DNA of 64,000 nucleotides from Kriegella aquimaris. GTDB taxonomy: Bacteria > Bacteroidota > Bacteroidia > Flavobacteriales > Flavobacteriaceae. The translations under genes were made by a program, and so were the position numbers. The stretch is from positions 372,001 to 436,000 of the forward strand of contig NZ_FNGV01000002.1 of assembly GCF_900103215.1 (NCBI RefSeq), written 5' to 3'. The notes beneath the pieces are model-generated. The model ran no database searches, was not told where the DNA came from, and saw only the letters and a list, made by a program, of their open reading frames with translations. This document shows, piece by piece, positions 11,196-19,332 of the stretch (its first letter is position 1; every line of letters begins with the position of its first letter).

Positions 11196-11714
11196 ATGAA
11201 AGAAGAAAAAATCATTATCTCAGAGGGAAACAGGCCGTTTTGGCAAAGTGTGACAGCTTCCTTTTTTTTCACCATCTCAGTAATATTGATGGCAATGTTC
11301 TTTTTCGGTTATGAAGTGTTTCCCTCAGAAGGTGTTTCTTCAAGATGGGATTTTGGTGTCTTGTGGCTTGCGATTGCCTGTGCGTCGCAAGGTGTTTTGT
11401 TTTCCTCGGTAAAACGTGTTTTTTTCGACTTAGATACAAAAAGGTATAAAGTTCAGCATAGTGTCGGGCCTGTATGTGTGGGGCAATGGAAAACACTTCC
11501 AGAAATAGACTACGTATCGGTCTTCAGACAACCAAAAAGTGATGGGCACTATATTTTTGAAACCAATTTGTGGTATCAAAAAAATAAGCATTTTAATATT
11601 TATGAGAGTGTTGACCCAGAACTGGCTTTTGCTATGGGGAAATCGGTGGCGCAAAAGTTGAACATAGATTTATTGAATGCTACAACACCAAACAACTATT
11701 TTTGGGTAAAGTAG
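11196..11714 (+). CDS. Hypothetical two-TM membrane protein
   Basis: 172 residues from the ATG at 11196. An earlier in-frame ATG at 11166 lies inside the atpDC terminator and is rejected. The N-terminal cytoplasmic stretch is followed by two hydrophobic segments (about residues 16-34 and 47-67). The remaining hydrophilic domain, about 105 residues, ends in NNYFWVK. The family is not recognised. It is alone between the atp terminator and the convergent acetyltransferase gene. Confidence 0.7.
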   Translation: MKEEKIIISEGNRPFWQSVTASFFFTISVILMAMFFFGYEVFPSEGVSSRWDFGVLWLAIACASQGVLFSSVKRVFFDLDTKRYKVQHSVGPVCVGQWKTLPEIDYVSVFRQPKSDGHYIFETNLWYQKNKHFNIYESVDPELAFAMGKSVAQKLNIDLLNATTPNNYFWVK

Positions 11715-11723
11715 ATTGTATTA

Positions 11724-12251
11724 CTATAAAATAATCAATTCCCATTGATGTCCCGCGGATGGGTAGCTTTTCAGATGTTTGAAACCAATGGCATAATGGG
11801 CATTTAGTGATCTTATGTTTTTGCGATCTACTTCGGTAACAATACTAGTATAATTAGGGGCGATGCTTATTTGCATCTTTTCATATAGTTTGCGAAAGAC
11901 TCCTTGTTGGCGATAGTTTTTGGCAATGCAGATTTGCCCCATAACCAAATAATTTTCGATTTTGGGTAATGTCTTTTTTATTTCATGGAACATGGGTTTG
12001 AGCACATCAATTGTATGGGCGAGTTTTGGATGCATACATAAGGCATAACCTATAACCTCATCATTTGCCAATGCGATTATGTGCGGACAAGCATTGTTCA
12101 TTTCCCTTAATAGGTCCAAATTATGGGATACGGTGACAAAACCTTCTTGTTTTCTTTCTAATTCTTCTAAAACGGCATTCAGGTTTTTTTGCTGTAACTC
12201 CAAAATTTGAATGAGTTCCGCTTCTTCTGAGACTTGTTTATAAATAATCAT
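11724..12251 (-). CDS. GNAT-family N-acetyltransferase
   Basis: 175 residues if it begins MIIYKQVSEE at 12251; an ATG 42 bp upstream is possible but adds a non-homologous-looking tail. Features of the GNAT fold are visible: ALANDEVIGYALCM (beta 4 region), then the acetyl-CoA binding segment QICIAKNYRQQGVFRKLYEKM, which matches the R/Q-x-x-G-x-G/A motif loosely (RQQGVF). A conserved-looking SLNAHYAIGFKHL segment near the end is typical of GNAT beta 6-7. The substrate is unknown. It is divergent from bioF with about 80 bp between them and convergent with the preceding membrane protein. Confidence 0.75.
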   Translation of the reverse strand: MIIYKQVSEEAELIQILELQQKNLNAVLEELERKQEGFVTVSHNLDLLREMNNACPHIIALANDEVIGYALCMHPKLAHTIDVLKPMFHEIKKTLPKIENYLVMGQICIAKNYRQQGVFRKLYEKMQISIAPNYTSIVTEVDRKNIRSLNAHYAIGFKHLKSYPSAGHQWELIIL

Positions 12252-12319
12252 AGCACATAGTTTCGTCAAAAAGCATAAAGAATAATTCGCCAAGTTTTAG
12301 AACTAGTCTTTAAAGGTAG

Positions 12320-12327
12320 TAAATTTG
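12320..12327 (+). promoter_or_regulatory. -7 element for bioF, implying a leaderless or near-leaderless mRNA
   Basis: TAAATTTG is a consensus TAnnTTTG element ending only 4 nt before the bioF ATG. If used, transcription would begin at or next to the start codon. Confidence 0.4.
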
Positions 12328-12331
12328 ATAT

Positions 12332-13492
12332 ATGGCCCAATTTCCAAAAAAATTAGAAGCTAAACTTGTCAAAAGAGAAGAAGCGAAAGCGTTACGTAGT
12401 CTAATCGACAATGGTGATTTGGTCGATTTTTCTTCAAATGATTATCTTGGATTTTCTAGGGATGAATCCCTTATTCAAATGACATCCCAGATACTTTCCA
12501 CAAACGGAAGGGTTCAGAATGGCGCAACGGGGTCTAGGCTGCTTACGGGCAATCATTCATATTATACCGAGCTAGAGAAGATGCTTGCCACTTTTCACGA
12601 AACCGAAGCTGCCTTGGTCTTTAATTCTGGGTACGATGCCAATATCGGATTTTTCAGTGCAGTTCCCCAACGCGGTGATATAGTTCTGTACGATGAATAC
12701 ATACATGCAAGTATACGTGACGGTATCAATCTTGGCAACGCAAAGAGTTATAAATTCAAACATAATAGTTTTTCAGACCTTGAAAAGAAGTGTGAGGCTG
12801 AGCGCAGTCAAAGTTCGTCCGATTTGGTAATATACATCGTTACGGAATCAGTGTTTTCTATGGATGGCGATTCTCCGGACTTAAGGGCAATGGCGGAAAT
12901 CAGTGAAAAATACAACTGCTTATTAGTGGTAGACGAAGCACATGCAATCGGGGTTTTCGGAAAAAATGGAGAAGGTCTAGTACAACAAATGAACTTACAA
13001 GATGATGTTTTTGCTCGAATCATAACATTTGGTAAGGCCATTGGTGCACACGGGGCCACAGTTTTGGGTTCCGCCGCCCTAAAAACCTACTTGGTAAATT
13101 TTGCGCGTAGTTTTATTTATACGACTGGACTTCCGCCCCATACCGTAGCTTCGATTTCTGCGGCCTATACTAAGCTTGATAAGCAGCATGAAGCTCAGGT
13201 GCAACTGAGAGAAAAAATAGATTATTTCAACGAACAGGTCGAATCTTTAAATCTGAAATCGTTTTTTATTCCGAGTACTTCTGCAATACATTGTTGGGTG
13301 TTTTCCGGTAACGACCAAGTTCGTTCAATTGGTGTAAGGCTCCAAAGGGAAGGATTCGACATACGCCCCATTCTTTCCCCGACCGTTCCTAAAGGCAAAG
13401 AACGTTTGCGTATCTGTTTACATAGCTTTAATACTAAGAAAGAAATACGAAAGGTTTTACAATTATTAGCTATTTTTACAAAAGAAGTCTAA
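12332..13492 (+). CDS. bioF: 8-amino-7-oxononanoate synthase (BioF family)
   Basis: PLP-dependent condensation of pimeloyl-thioester with alanine, the first ring-forming step of biotin synthesis. It has 386 residues, normal length. Visible motifs: FSSNDYLGFS, GATGSRLLTGNH, the PLP-binding DEAHAIGVFG (Asp201, His204) and the Schiff-base lysine Lys235 in TFGKAIGAHGA. Related alpha-oxoamine synthases (KBL, serine palmitoyltransferase) share the fold. The following bioD and the nearby bioA support BioF. It is followed 12 bp later by a small DUF2007-like gene and then bioD. Confidence 0.93.
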   Translation: MAQFPKKLEAKLVKREEAKALRSLIDNGDLVDFSSNDYLGFSRDESLIQMTSQILSTNGRVQNGATGSRLLTGNHSYYTELEKMLATFHETEAALVFNSGYDANIGFFSAVPQRGDIVLYDEYIHASIRDGINLGNAKSYKFKHNSFSDLEKKCEAERSQSSSDLVIYIVTESVFSMDGDSPDLRAMAEISEKYNCLLVVDEAHAIGVFGKNGEGLVQQMNLQDDVFARIITFGKAIGAHGATVLGSAALKTYLVNFARSFIYTTGLPPHTVASISAAYTKLDKQHEAQVQLREKIDYFNEQVESLNLKSFFIPSTSAIHCWVFSGNDQVRSIGVRLQREGFDIRPILSPTVPKGKERLRICLHSFNTKKEIRKVLQLLAIFTKEV

Positions 13493-13504
13493 TCCCGCTG
13501 TATT

Positions 13505-13945
13505 TTGACGATAAGGAAACTCAAATTTGTTAAGAACGACGAAATATTTAGCACAGTTGCGTCTTTTCAGTATTCTTCGGAGGCGCAGATTGTAAAAGGG
13601 CGGCTAGAAGCAGAAGGTATTCGGGTTTTTCTTTCCGACAATCTTACCATTGATACCGACCCATTGGTGAGTAACGCCATTGGTGGAGTCAAGCTGAAAG
13701 TTCGATTTGAAGATGAAGACGACGCAATTAGCATCTTGAAATCGATAAACAGGTACTCGATTGATGATCAAGGAAATGCGGTCGTATGCCCAAACTGTAA
13801 CAGTAAAAAAGTAGATTATTTCACTAATGTTAAAGATTTTAAATCACTGATTTCCTTTTTAGTTGGATTTATATTCGGAGTACTTCCATTCTATACCAAA
13901 TATGAATATCGGTGTGAAAATTGTAAAAATAAGTTCAATATATGA
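13505..13945 (+). CDS. DUF2007-like small protein with C-terminal zinc ribbon, in the biotin operon
   Basis: 146 residues, apparently starting at TTG (13505); no other Met or usable GTG occurs in the frame. The N-terminal 70 residues resemble DUF2007 (putative signal-transducing, PII-like fold): FQYSSEAQIVKGRLEAEGI followed by a VRFEDEDDAISIL strand-helix. Two CxxC pairs (CPNC near residue 98 and CENC near 139) flank a hydrophobic segment, suggesting a zinc ribbon with an embedded membrane-like stretch (SLISFLVGFIFGVLPF). Its stop overlaps the bioD start (ATGA), so the two are translationally coupled. A biotin role is inferred from position only. Confidence 0.7.
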   Translation: MTIRKLKFVKNDEIFSTVASFQYSSEAQIVKGRLEAEGIRVFLSDNLTIDTDPLVSNAIGGVKLKVRFEDEDDAISILKSINRYSIDDQGNAVVCPNCNSKKVDYFTNVKDFKSLISFLVGFIFGVLPFYTKYEYRCENCKNKFNI

Positions 13946-14559
13946 AAGAAATTTTTGTCACGGGAATATCGACCGGAGTAGGAAAAACAATGGCCTCGGC
14001 CATTATAACGGAAGCTTTGCAGGCTGATTATTGGAAGCCTATACAAGCAGGTGATTTAGATAATTCTGATAGTCATAAGGTTAAATCCTTGATTTCAAAC
14101 GACAAAACGGTGATTCATAAGAGCGGCTATGAGCTCAAGACAGCAATGAGTCCGCATGCCGCCGCTGAAATTGACGGAATTCGAATAGACCGTTTTCATA
14201 TCAATCAACCAGAAACTTCGAACCATTTGGTTATTGAAGGGGCGGGAGGCCTACTTGTGCCTTTGAACGAAGAAGATACCATGTTCGATATCATTATGCC
14301 AAGTTATAAGGTTATCGTAGTCTCTCGACATTATTTGGGAAGTATAAACCATTCTTTATTGACTATCAATTGGCTTACCGGAAAGGGATATGACGTATCT
14401 GTCCTATTCAGTGGAGATGCCAATCCGCATACTGAAAACATCATATTGCACAAAACGGGCGTTTCATTGATAGGAAGAATTGACGAGGAAGAAATATTTG
14501 ATAAAGAGACAATCAGTAAATATGCCGATAAATTCAGGGGAGTGCTAGAATCTCTCTAA
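13942..14559 (+). CDS. bioD: ATP-dependent dethiobiotin synthetase
   Basis: Closes the ureido ring of dethiobiotin from DAPA, CO2 and ATP. It has 205 residues, normal length. The P-loop GISTGVGKT is at residues 8-16, followed by KPIQAGD (substrate-binding Lys), the LSPHAAAEIDG-like segment and the EGAGGLLVPLNEEDT motif. Overlap with the preceding gene by ATGA indicates cotranslation. It ends convergently with the GT39-like gene on the other strand, overlapping it by 15 bp. Confidence 0.95.
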   Translation: MKEIFVTGISTGVGKTMASAIITEALQADYWKPIQAGDLDNSDSHKVKSLISNDKTVIHKSGYELKTAMSPHAAAEIDGIRIDRFHINQPETSNHLVIEGAGGLLVPLNEEDTMFDIIMPSYKVIVVSRHYLGSINHSLLTINWLTGKGYDVSVLFSGDANPHTENIILHKTGVSLIGRIDEEEIFDKETISKYADKFRGVLESL

Positions 14560-16038
14560 TCGCTGTAATATATTGGCGTTACCAACGGTTTCAATAAGTT
14601 TGTAGTGATTTTCTAAATAGTTGTCGATGTAGGTGTTGGCATCTTCGTATTGTTCATCAAACACCCTTCTGTTCTTTCGAGTGACCACTGTTTGTGGTTT
14701 GAGGGTTTCCATGATATGATGAAGTTCTTCTAGACCCGTTACTCTCGGGTTTTTATAATATGGAAAAAGTGCCTCTCGCAGTATATTGCTTGGGTGCGTA
14801 GCTGCTACTGTCGGGGGTGTTTTTCCTAAAACCCAATAACCAATGTGGTATTCCAAAAAGAGGATGTTTTTGGTTTCAATGTGATTTTTAATAATGTAGT
14901 TGGGCACATCGATTCCTTCGCCATTGTAAAAAGTACCCTGTTTCCAGCGATGCTTGATGATGTTGGCATACTCTAAATAGCTTTCCATAGGAAGCAAAAG
15001 CAATACGATTGGTAGGTAACGCAATAGTTTCTTCGACTCTAATATTTTAATCTGACTTACCACCTCAACGAATAATACGATGAAGACAGGATGAAATTGA
15101 ATTAAATAATGCCCATTTACCTTTCCACCCAATACAAACATTAGTATGATACCTAAAACGGTAAAGGTTAAAATACCCACCGTTCTGTCTTTAAAGTTTA
15201 AAAGCCTCCTTTTCCATGTGAAAAACAAGAAAGCTAGAACGACGATACAAAAAGGAGCCGTTTTGTATATCGGATTTTGTTGTGAAGCCGAATATTCGAT
15301 GGGCGCCATAACCACTGAATTCCACCAAATTTCCGTTTGGCCGTGAAGATAATACGGTAATAAAGTAAGTAAACCGACAAGTACAAAACTTAAGGTGAGA
15401 CCGGCCAGATGTAAAATCCCTATCCAAGGTTTTTTTTCCTTGTAATCGAGGGATAGGAGATAGAGACATAAAACAAGAACGACATAAGCGATATTCAATT
15501 TAGACATTACGGCCAGCCCTAATAATAGTCCGGCAAGACAATAAGCCCATAATTTTTCATAATGTACTAAAAGGTACAGTGCAGGCACAAAAAATAACAT
15601 GCATATATGTTCAGACATTACCCCTTGCAGGCTTCCGAAGAGGCTCAAAAGCAAAACACAACCGATGGCCGACCATAGCCCTATTTTTTTAGAGTGTGCA
15701 GTTTCACCAATTTTATAGGTGAAAAAAGCGGTCAGTGCTACGATGATGACACCAAAAAACCGAATGGCAAAAAAACTTTTACCGAAACCGTAGATGATAG
15801 CGGCAAAAAATAGAAAGATGACCGGTGGTTTTAAATCCCAGAGTTCGGTATAGGGTAGATGTCCGTCGACCCACGATTGTCCCATTAAAATAAAAGTGCT
15901 TTCATCACGGTCGATATAATCGCGGAAAAAAAAGGGCAATCGAATTAGGAAAGAGGTCAAAAACAGAACCATAAAAACAGTTCGGTTTTTCAGGGAATCG
16001 CAATTGTTTGCCAATGAATGTATAAGCCTTTGGAACAT
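14545..16038 (-). CDS. GT39/PMT-like polytopic membrane glycosyltransferase
   Basis: 497 residues from the ATG at 16038. The longer frame to 16188 would run through the bioA coding region and has no homologous look. The N-terminal region has the acidic loop DYIDRDESTF after the first TM, followed by WDLKPPVIF, the arrangement of lipid-phosphosugar-dependent GT-C transferases (PMT/ArnT-like). About ten hydrophobic segments follow, then a soluble C-terminal part. It would transfer a sugar from a polyprenyl-phosphate donor outside the membrane; the acceptor is unknown. It sits inverted between bioD and bioA and breaks the biotin gene run. Confidence 0.75.
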   Translation of the reverse strand: MFQRLIHSLANNCDSLKNRTVFMVLFLTSFLIRLPFFFRDYIDRDESTFILMGQSWVDGHLPYTELWDLKPPVIFLFFAAIIYGFGKSFFAIRFFGVIIVALTAFFTYKIGETAHSKKIGLWSAIGCVLLLSLFGSLQGVMSEHICMLFFVPALYLLVHYEKLWAYCLAGLLLGLAVMSKLNIAYVVLVLCLYLLSLDYKEKKPWIGILHLAGLTLSFVLVGLLTLLPYYLHGQTEIWWNSVVMAPIEYSASQQNPIYKTAPFCIVVLAFLFFTWKRRLLNFKDRTVGILTFTVLGIILMFVLGGKVNGHYLIQFHPVFIVLFVEVVSQIKILESKKLLRYLPIVLLLLPMESYLEYANIIKHRWKQGTFYNGEGIDVPNYIIKNHIETKNILFLEYHIGYWVLGKTPPTVAATHPSNILREALFPYYKNPRVTGLEELHHIMETLKPQTVVTRKNRRVFDEQYEDANTYIDNYLENHYKLIETVGNANILQRLERF

Positions 16039-16041
16039 GAA

Positions 16042-16068
16042 TTGTTTAGGGATTAATTCCCATCTTTG
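16042..16068 (+). promoter_or_regulatory. Candidate bioA promoter
   Basis: A TTG (16042-16044) is followed after 16 bp by CATCTTTG (16061-16068), one mismatch from TAnnTTTG. Transcription would start near 16074. That rules out the upstream ATG at 16037 and favours the TTG start at 16106. Confidence 0.4.
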
Positions 16069-16105
16069 CAAGATAGAAAAAGCGAGTTTAACGAATTCAA
16101 TTGTT

Positions 16106-17374
16106 TTGAAAAATCTAGCGGAAAGAGATAAAAAATACTTGTGGCATCCCTTAACCCAGCACAAACTACATCCTGAAATGTTGCCCATAGTTAAGGCGAA
16201 GGGCTCCTTGCTGTACGATGATAAAGGTGTCGAATATATTGATGGTATTGCCTCATGGTATACCAGTGCTTATGGGCATTGCAACGATTTCATCTTGAAA
16301 AAGGTATATGAGCAAATGCAACAATTGGATCAGGTTGTTTTTAGTGGTTTTACCCACGAACCTGCGGTAAAATTGTCTGAAGAACTTATGAGTATTTTGC
16401 CAGGAAATCAAGAGAAACTTTTTTTTTCCGATAATGGTTCCACAGCTGTCGAAGTAGGTATTAAAATGGCGTTGCAGTACCATCATAATCAAGGGAATAA
16501 CCAGCAGGTTTTGTTGGCATTTGAAGATAGTTTTCACGGCGACACCTTTGGTGCCATGTCGGTTTCTAGTCTATCGGTATACAACGGTCCTTTTGAAGAT
16601 TTCTTTATTGAGGTAGAGCGCATTCCCGTGCCAACAAAGAAGAATATTGAAAGTATTCTTATTGCTTTAGAAAAAATACTGAAGCAGAATACTGTTGCGG
16701 CATTTATTTATGAACCCCTTGTGCAAGGAGCTGCGGCAATGAAAATGCACGATGCCGATGGATTAAATCGAATACTTGCCCTTTTACAGCAACATAATGT
16801 ACTGACCATAGCTGATGAGGTCATGACCGGTTTTGGCAAAACGGGGAGCTATTTTGCTTCCGACCATATGGCTGCCAAGCCAGATATTATGTGCTTTTCA
16901 AAGGCCTTGACAGCAGGTTTGATGCCTATGGCAATTACGAGTTGCACCCGCACAGTTTACGATGCCTTTTATAGTGACGAATTGACAAAAGGGTTATTTC
17001 ATGGGCATACCTATACCGCCAACCCTCTAGCTTGTACAGCAGCTTTGGCAGGAATAGAACTATTGCGGTCCGATGAGATTCAAAATGATATCAAACGAGT
17101 TGTTGCCGCTCATCAAAAATTTGATACGGAAATAAAAAACCACCCCAAAGTGGCCCGTACACGGCAATGTGGAATCATTTATGCGCTAGACTTAAATGTG
17201 AAAATGGAACGATACGGCAATTTAAGGGACCGGCTTTTCAAACACTTTATGGATAACGGCGTATATTTGCGTCCGCTTGGGAATACAATATATATATCGG
17301 CCCCGTATATTATTTCCGATGGCCAACTACAAAAGGTTTATAGTACCATAAAAAGTGCTTTCGATTTGGTCTAA
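16106..17374 (+). CDS. bioA: Adenosylmethionine-8-amino-7-oxononanoate aminotransferase
   Basis: PLP transaminase making DAPA from KAPA with SAM as amino donor. From the TTG at 16106 it is 422 residues and begins LKNLAERDKKYLWHPLTQHK, the usual N-terminus of the family. An ATG at 16037 would add 23 residues but lies upstream of the likely transcription start. Visible motifs are DGIASWYTSAYGH, FSDNGSTAVEVGIKMA, EDSFHGDTFG, IADEVMTGFGKTG and the PLP lysine in CFSKALTAG, then GHTYTANPLACTAA. It is followed 42 bp later by the ketoacyl synthase gene, probably in the same operon. Confidence 0.93.
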   Translation: MKNLAERDKKYLWHPLTQHKLHPEMLPIVKAKGSLLYDDKGVEYIDGIASWYTSAYGHCNDFILKKVYEQMQQLDQVVFSGFTHEPAVKLSEELMSILPGNQEKLFFSDNGSTAVEVGIKMALQYHHNQGNNQQVLLAFEDSFHGDTFGAMSVSSLSVYNGPFEDFFIEVERIPVPTKKNIESILIALEKILKQNTVAAFIYEPLVQGAAAMKMHDADGLNRILALLQQHNVLTIADEVMTGFGKTGSYFASDHMAAKPDIMCFSKALTAGLMPMAITSCTRTVYDAFYSDELTKGLFHGHTYTANPLACTAALAGIELLRSDEIQNDIKRVVAAHQKFDTEIKNHPKVARTRQCGIIYALDLNVKMERYGNLRDRLFKHFMDNGVYLRPLGNTIYISAPYIISDGQLQKVYSTIKSAFDLV

Positions 17375-17416
17375 AGCAGGTTTTTTGTTTCTAAAAGGAG
17401 TCAAAAGTTTAAAAGT

Positions 17417-18631
17417 ATGGAGAATGAAACTTCCTTTCCATTGAAGGAGCGGACAGATCAAGGGCTCATTTCAATAACGGCGATAAGTTCCATTTCCCCT
17501 TTGGGAATTTCGACGGAGGAAGTCTGGCAGAATTATAAAACGGATCGTCATTTTTTTAAGAAGGTGCGGTTTGGTACGACTGAAGATTGGGCAGCTCCAT
17601 TGCCGGAAGAAGCAAAAAATGCCATTCAACAGCTTCGAAAGTCAGATTCCAAATACAAAGATCTTGATGATACGGTGCTTTTTACCATTTATGTGGCTAG
17701 AAAGAGTGTTGCTGTCGCCGGGTGGAAATCTGGAGACAACTTTGGCGTTAATATCGGTTCTTCTCGTGGTGCCACGGCGCTATTTGAAAAGTACTATGCC
17801 GAGTTTCTCAACCAAGGCAAAACGTCGACATTGGCTTCGCCAACGACCACTTTAGGCAATATTTCTTCATGGGTAGCGCATGATTTACAGACAAAAGGTC
17901 CTGAAATATCACATTCCATAACCTGTTCCACCGCACTGCACGCGCTTTTGAACGGAGTGGCTTGGATCAAAAGTGGTATGACCAATAAGTTTTTGGTGGG
18001 CGGTAGCGAGGCTCCATTGACGCCTTTCACCATAGCACAAATGAAAGCGCTAAAAGTTTACGCCAGACAAGAGGATGTAGCTGAAGACAATCAAAGTTAT
18101 CCATGTCGGGCACTTGATCTTGATAAAGTTAAAAATTCGATGATTCTGGGGGAAGGGGCAGCCGTAGTTTGTTTAGAGGCGGGCCGTACAGATAATGCTT
18201 TAGCGGTTATTGAAGGCATCGGGTATGCAACAGAGGTATTGAAACATAATGTTTCCATTTCTTCGGATGCCGAATGCTTTCAACAATCCATGAAAATGGC
18301 CTTAGGCGATACGTCTCCCGAGGATATCGATGTTATCGTAATGCATGCACCGGGTACGATCAAAGGGGATTCTTCGGAGTGCAACGCGATAAAAAAGGTA
18401 TTTGGTGAACAGATACCGACTTTGACCACAAATAAATGGAAGATTGGGCACACTTTCGGGGCATCGGGTATGTTGAGTCTTGAAATGGCAGTTCTGATGT
18501 TGCAAAAACAAGAGTTTATAAAGGTTCCTTTTATAGATTATAAGACAGTTCCATCACAGATCAACAAGATTATGGTTAATGCCGTAGGTTTTGGAGGGAA
18601 TGCAGTATCTGTGCTTTTTTCTAAAAATTAG
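17417..18631 (+). CDS. FabF-like beta-ketoacyl synthase in the biotin locus
   Basis: A 404-residue thiolase-fold condensing enzyme. The Cys-His-His triad of KAS I/II enzymes is intact: Cys170 (SITCSTALHA), His310 (VMHAPGTIKGD) and His345 (KIGHTFGASG). The late GFGGNAVSVLF also matches FabF. The loop around His310 has an inserted proline relative to the usual HGT motif, and sequence between motifs diverges from housekeeping FabF. It directly follows bioA. This position suggests a dedicated role in making the pimeloyl chain for BioF, analogous to but not homologous in detail with BioZ-type routes; this is inference. Alternatives are aryl-polyene or other lipid synthesis. Confidence 0.85.
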   Translation: MENETSFPLKERTDQGLISITAISSISPLGISTEEVWQNYKTDRHFFKKVRFGTTEDWAAPLPEEAKNAIQQLRKSDSKYKDLDDTVLFTIYVARKSVAVAGWKSGDNFGVNIGSSRGATALFEKYYAEFLNQGKTSTLASPTTTLGNISSWVAHDLQTKGPEISHSITCSTALHALLNGVAWIKSGMTNKFLVGGSEAPLTPFTIAQMKALKVYARQEDVAEDNQSYPCRALDLDKVKNSMILGEGAAVVCLEAGRTDNALAVIEGIGYATEVLKHNVSISSDAECFQQSMKMALGDTSPEDIDVIVMHAPGTIKGDSSECNAIKKVFGEQIPTLTTNKWKIGHTFGASGMLSLEMAVLMLQKQEFIKVPFIDYKTVPSQINKIMVNAVGFGGNAVSVLFSKN

Positions 18632-18651
18632 TTTTCCTAGTTTCTTCTCCT

Positions 18652-19332
18652 TCAACTAATATTTAATCGCTTAAAAAGAACTTCCCTGTATTTGGTACTA
18701 ATGGGAGCCTTATGGGTTCCTATGTGAATATGATTGTTTTCTATTTTATCTATTGCAGAAATATTTACAATATAAGATTGATGTATCCTGATAAAGTGCT
18801 GTGAGGGTAATTTCGCTACAACATCGATAAAAGTCATTCTGGGACTATATTTTTTTTCTTTTGTAGTAATATCTAAATAGTTTCCGGCCCCTTTAATAAA
18901 CAAGATTTCGTCGAATAACAGTCTTATATTTTTAAATCCATCCTTTACAAAGAAAAAGGTGTTTTGTGATTTTAGGACTGAAAGCCGGTCTTCAACTTTT
19001 TTAATAGTTATTTGGAACCGTGCGAATTCGAACGGTTTCAATAAATAATCTACGGCATTCATATTGTAGCTTTCCAATGCAAATTCAGAATACGCCGTAG
19101 TAAATATCACCAAAGGTTTCAATTGTAAATTCTGAAGCATTTCTAAGCCAGACATATGGGGCATATTGATATCCAGAAAAATGAGGTCCACAGGATGCTG
19201 CTTCAAAAAGGCTAGGGCTTTTTTAGGGTCGTAGAAATGATTAAGCAACATCACATTGGCCAGTTTTGAAATATAGTTTTCGATGATACTAATGGCCTTG
19301 GGCTCGTCGTCTATGGCAATGGCATGAATCAT
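18652..19332 (-). CDS. LytTR-family response regulator
   Basis: 226 residues. An N-terminal receiver domain has the acidic pair near residues 8-10 and phosphoacceptor Asp54 (LIFLDINMPHMSG), then a Lys in YLLKPF. The C-terminal LytTR DNA-binding domain includes FFVKDGFKNIRL, IKGAGNYLDI and HFIRIHQSYIVN. It would bind direct repeats in target promoters on phosphorylation. Its start overlaps the histidine kinase stop by one base (TAATG), so the pair is translationally coupled. Targets are not visible; the adjacent GH16 gene is a candidate. Confidence 0.93.
   Translation of the reverse strand: MIHAIAIDDEPKAISIIENYISKLANVMLLNHFYDPKKALAFLKQHPVDLIFLDINMPHMSGLEMLQNLQLKPLVIFTTAYSEFALESYNMNAVDYLLKPFEFARFQITIKKVEDRLSVLKSQNTFFFVKDGFKNIRLLFDEILFIKGAGNYLDITTKEKKYSPRMTFIDVVAKLPSQHFIRIHQSYIVNISAIDKIENNHIHIGTHKAPISTKYREVLFKRLNIS

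Noticed and set aside
16039-16188. N-terminal extension of the GT39-like gene
   Set aside because: It runs antisense through the bioA start region and codes for no TM or family sequence.
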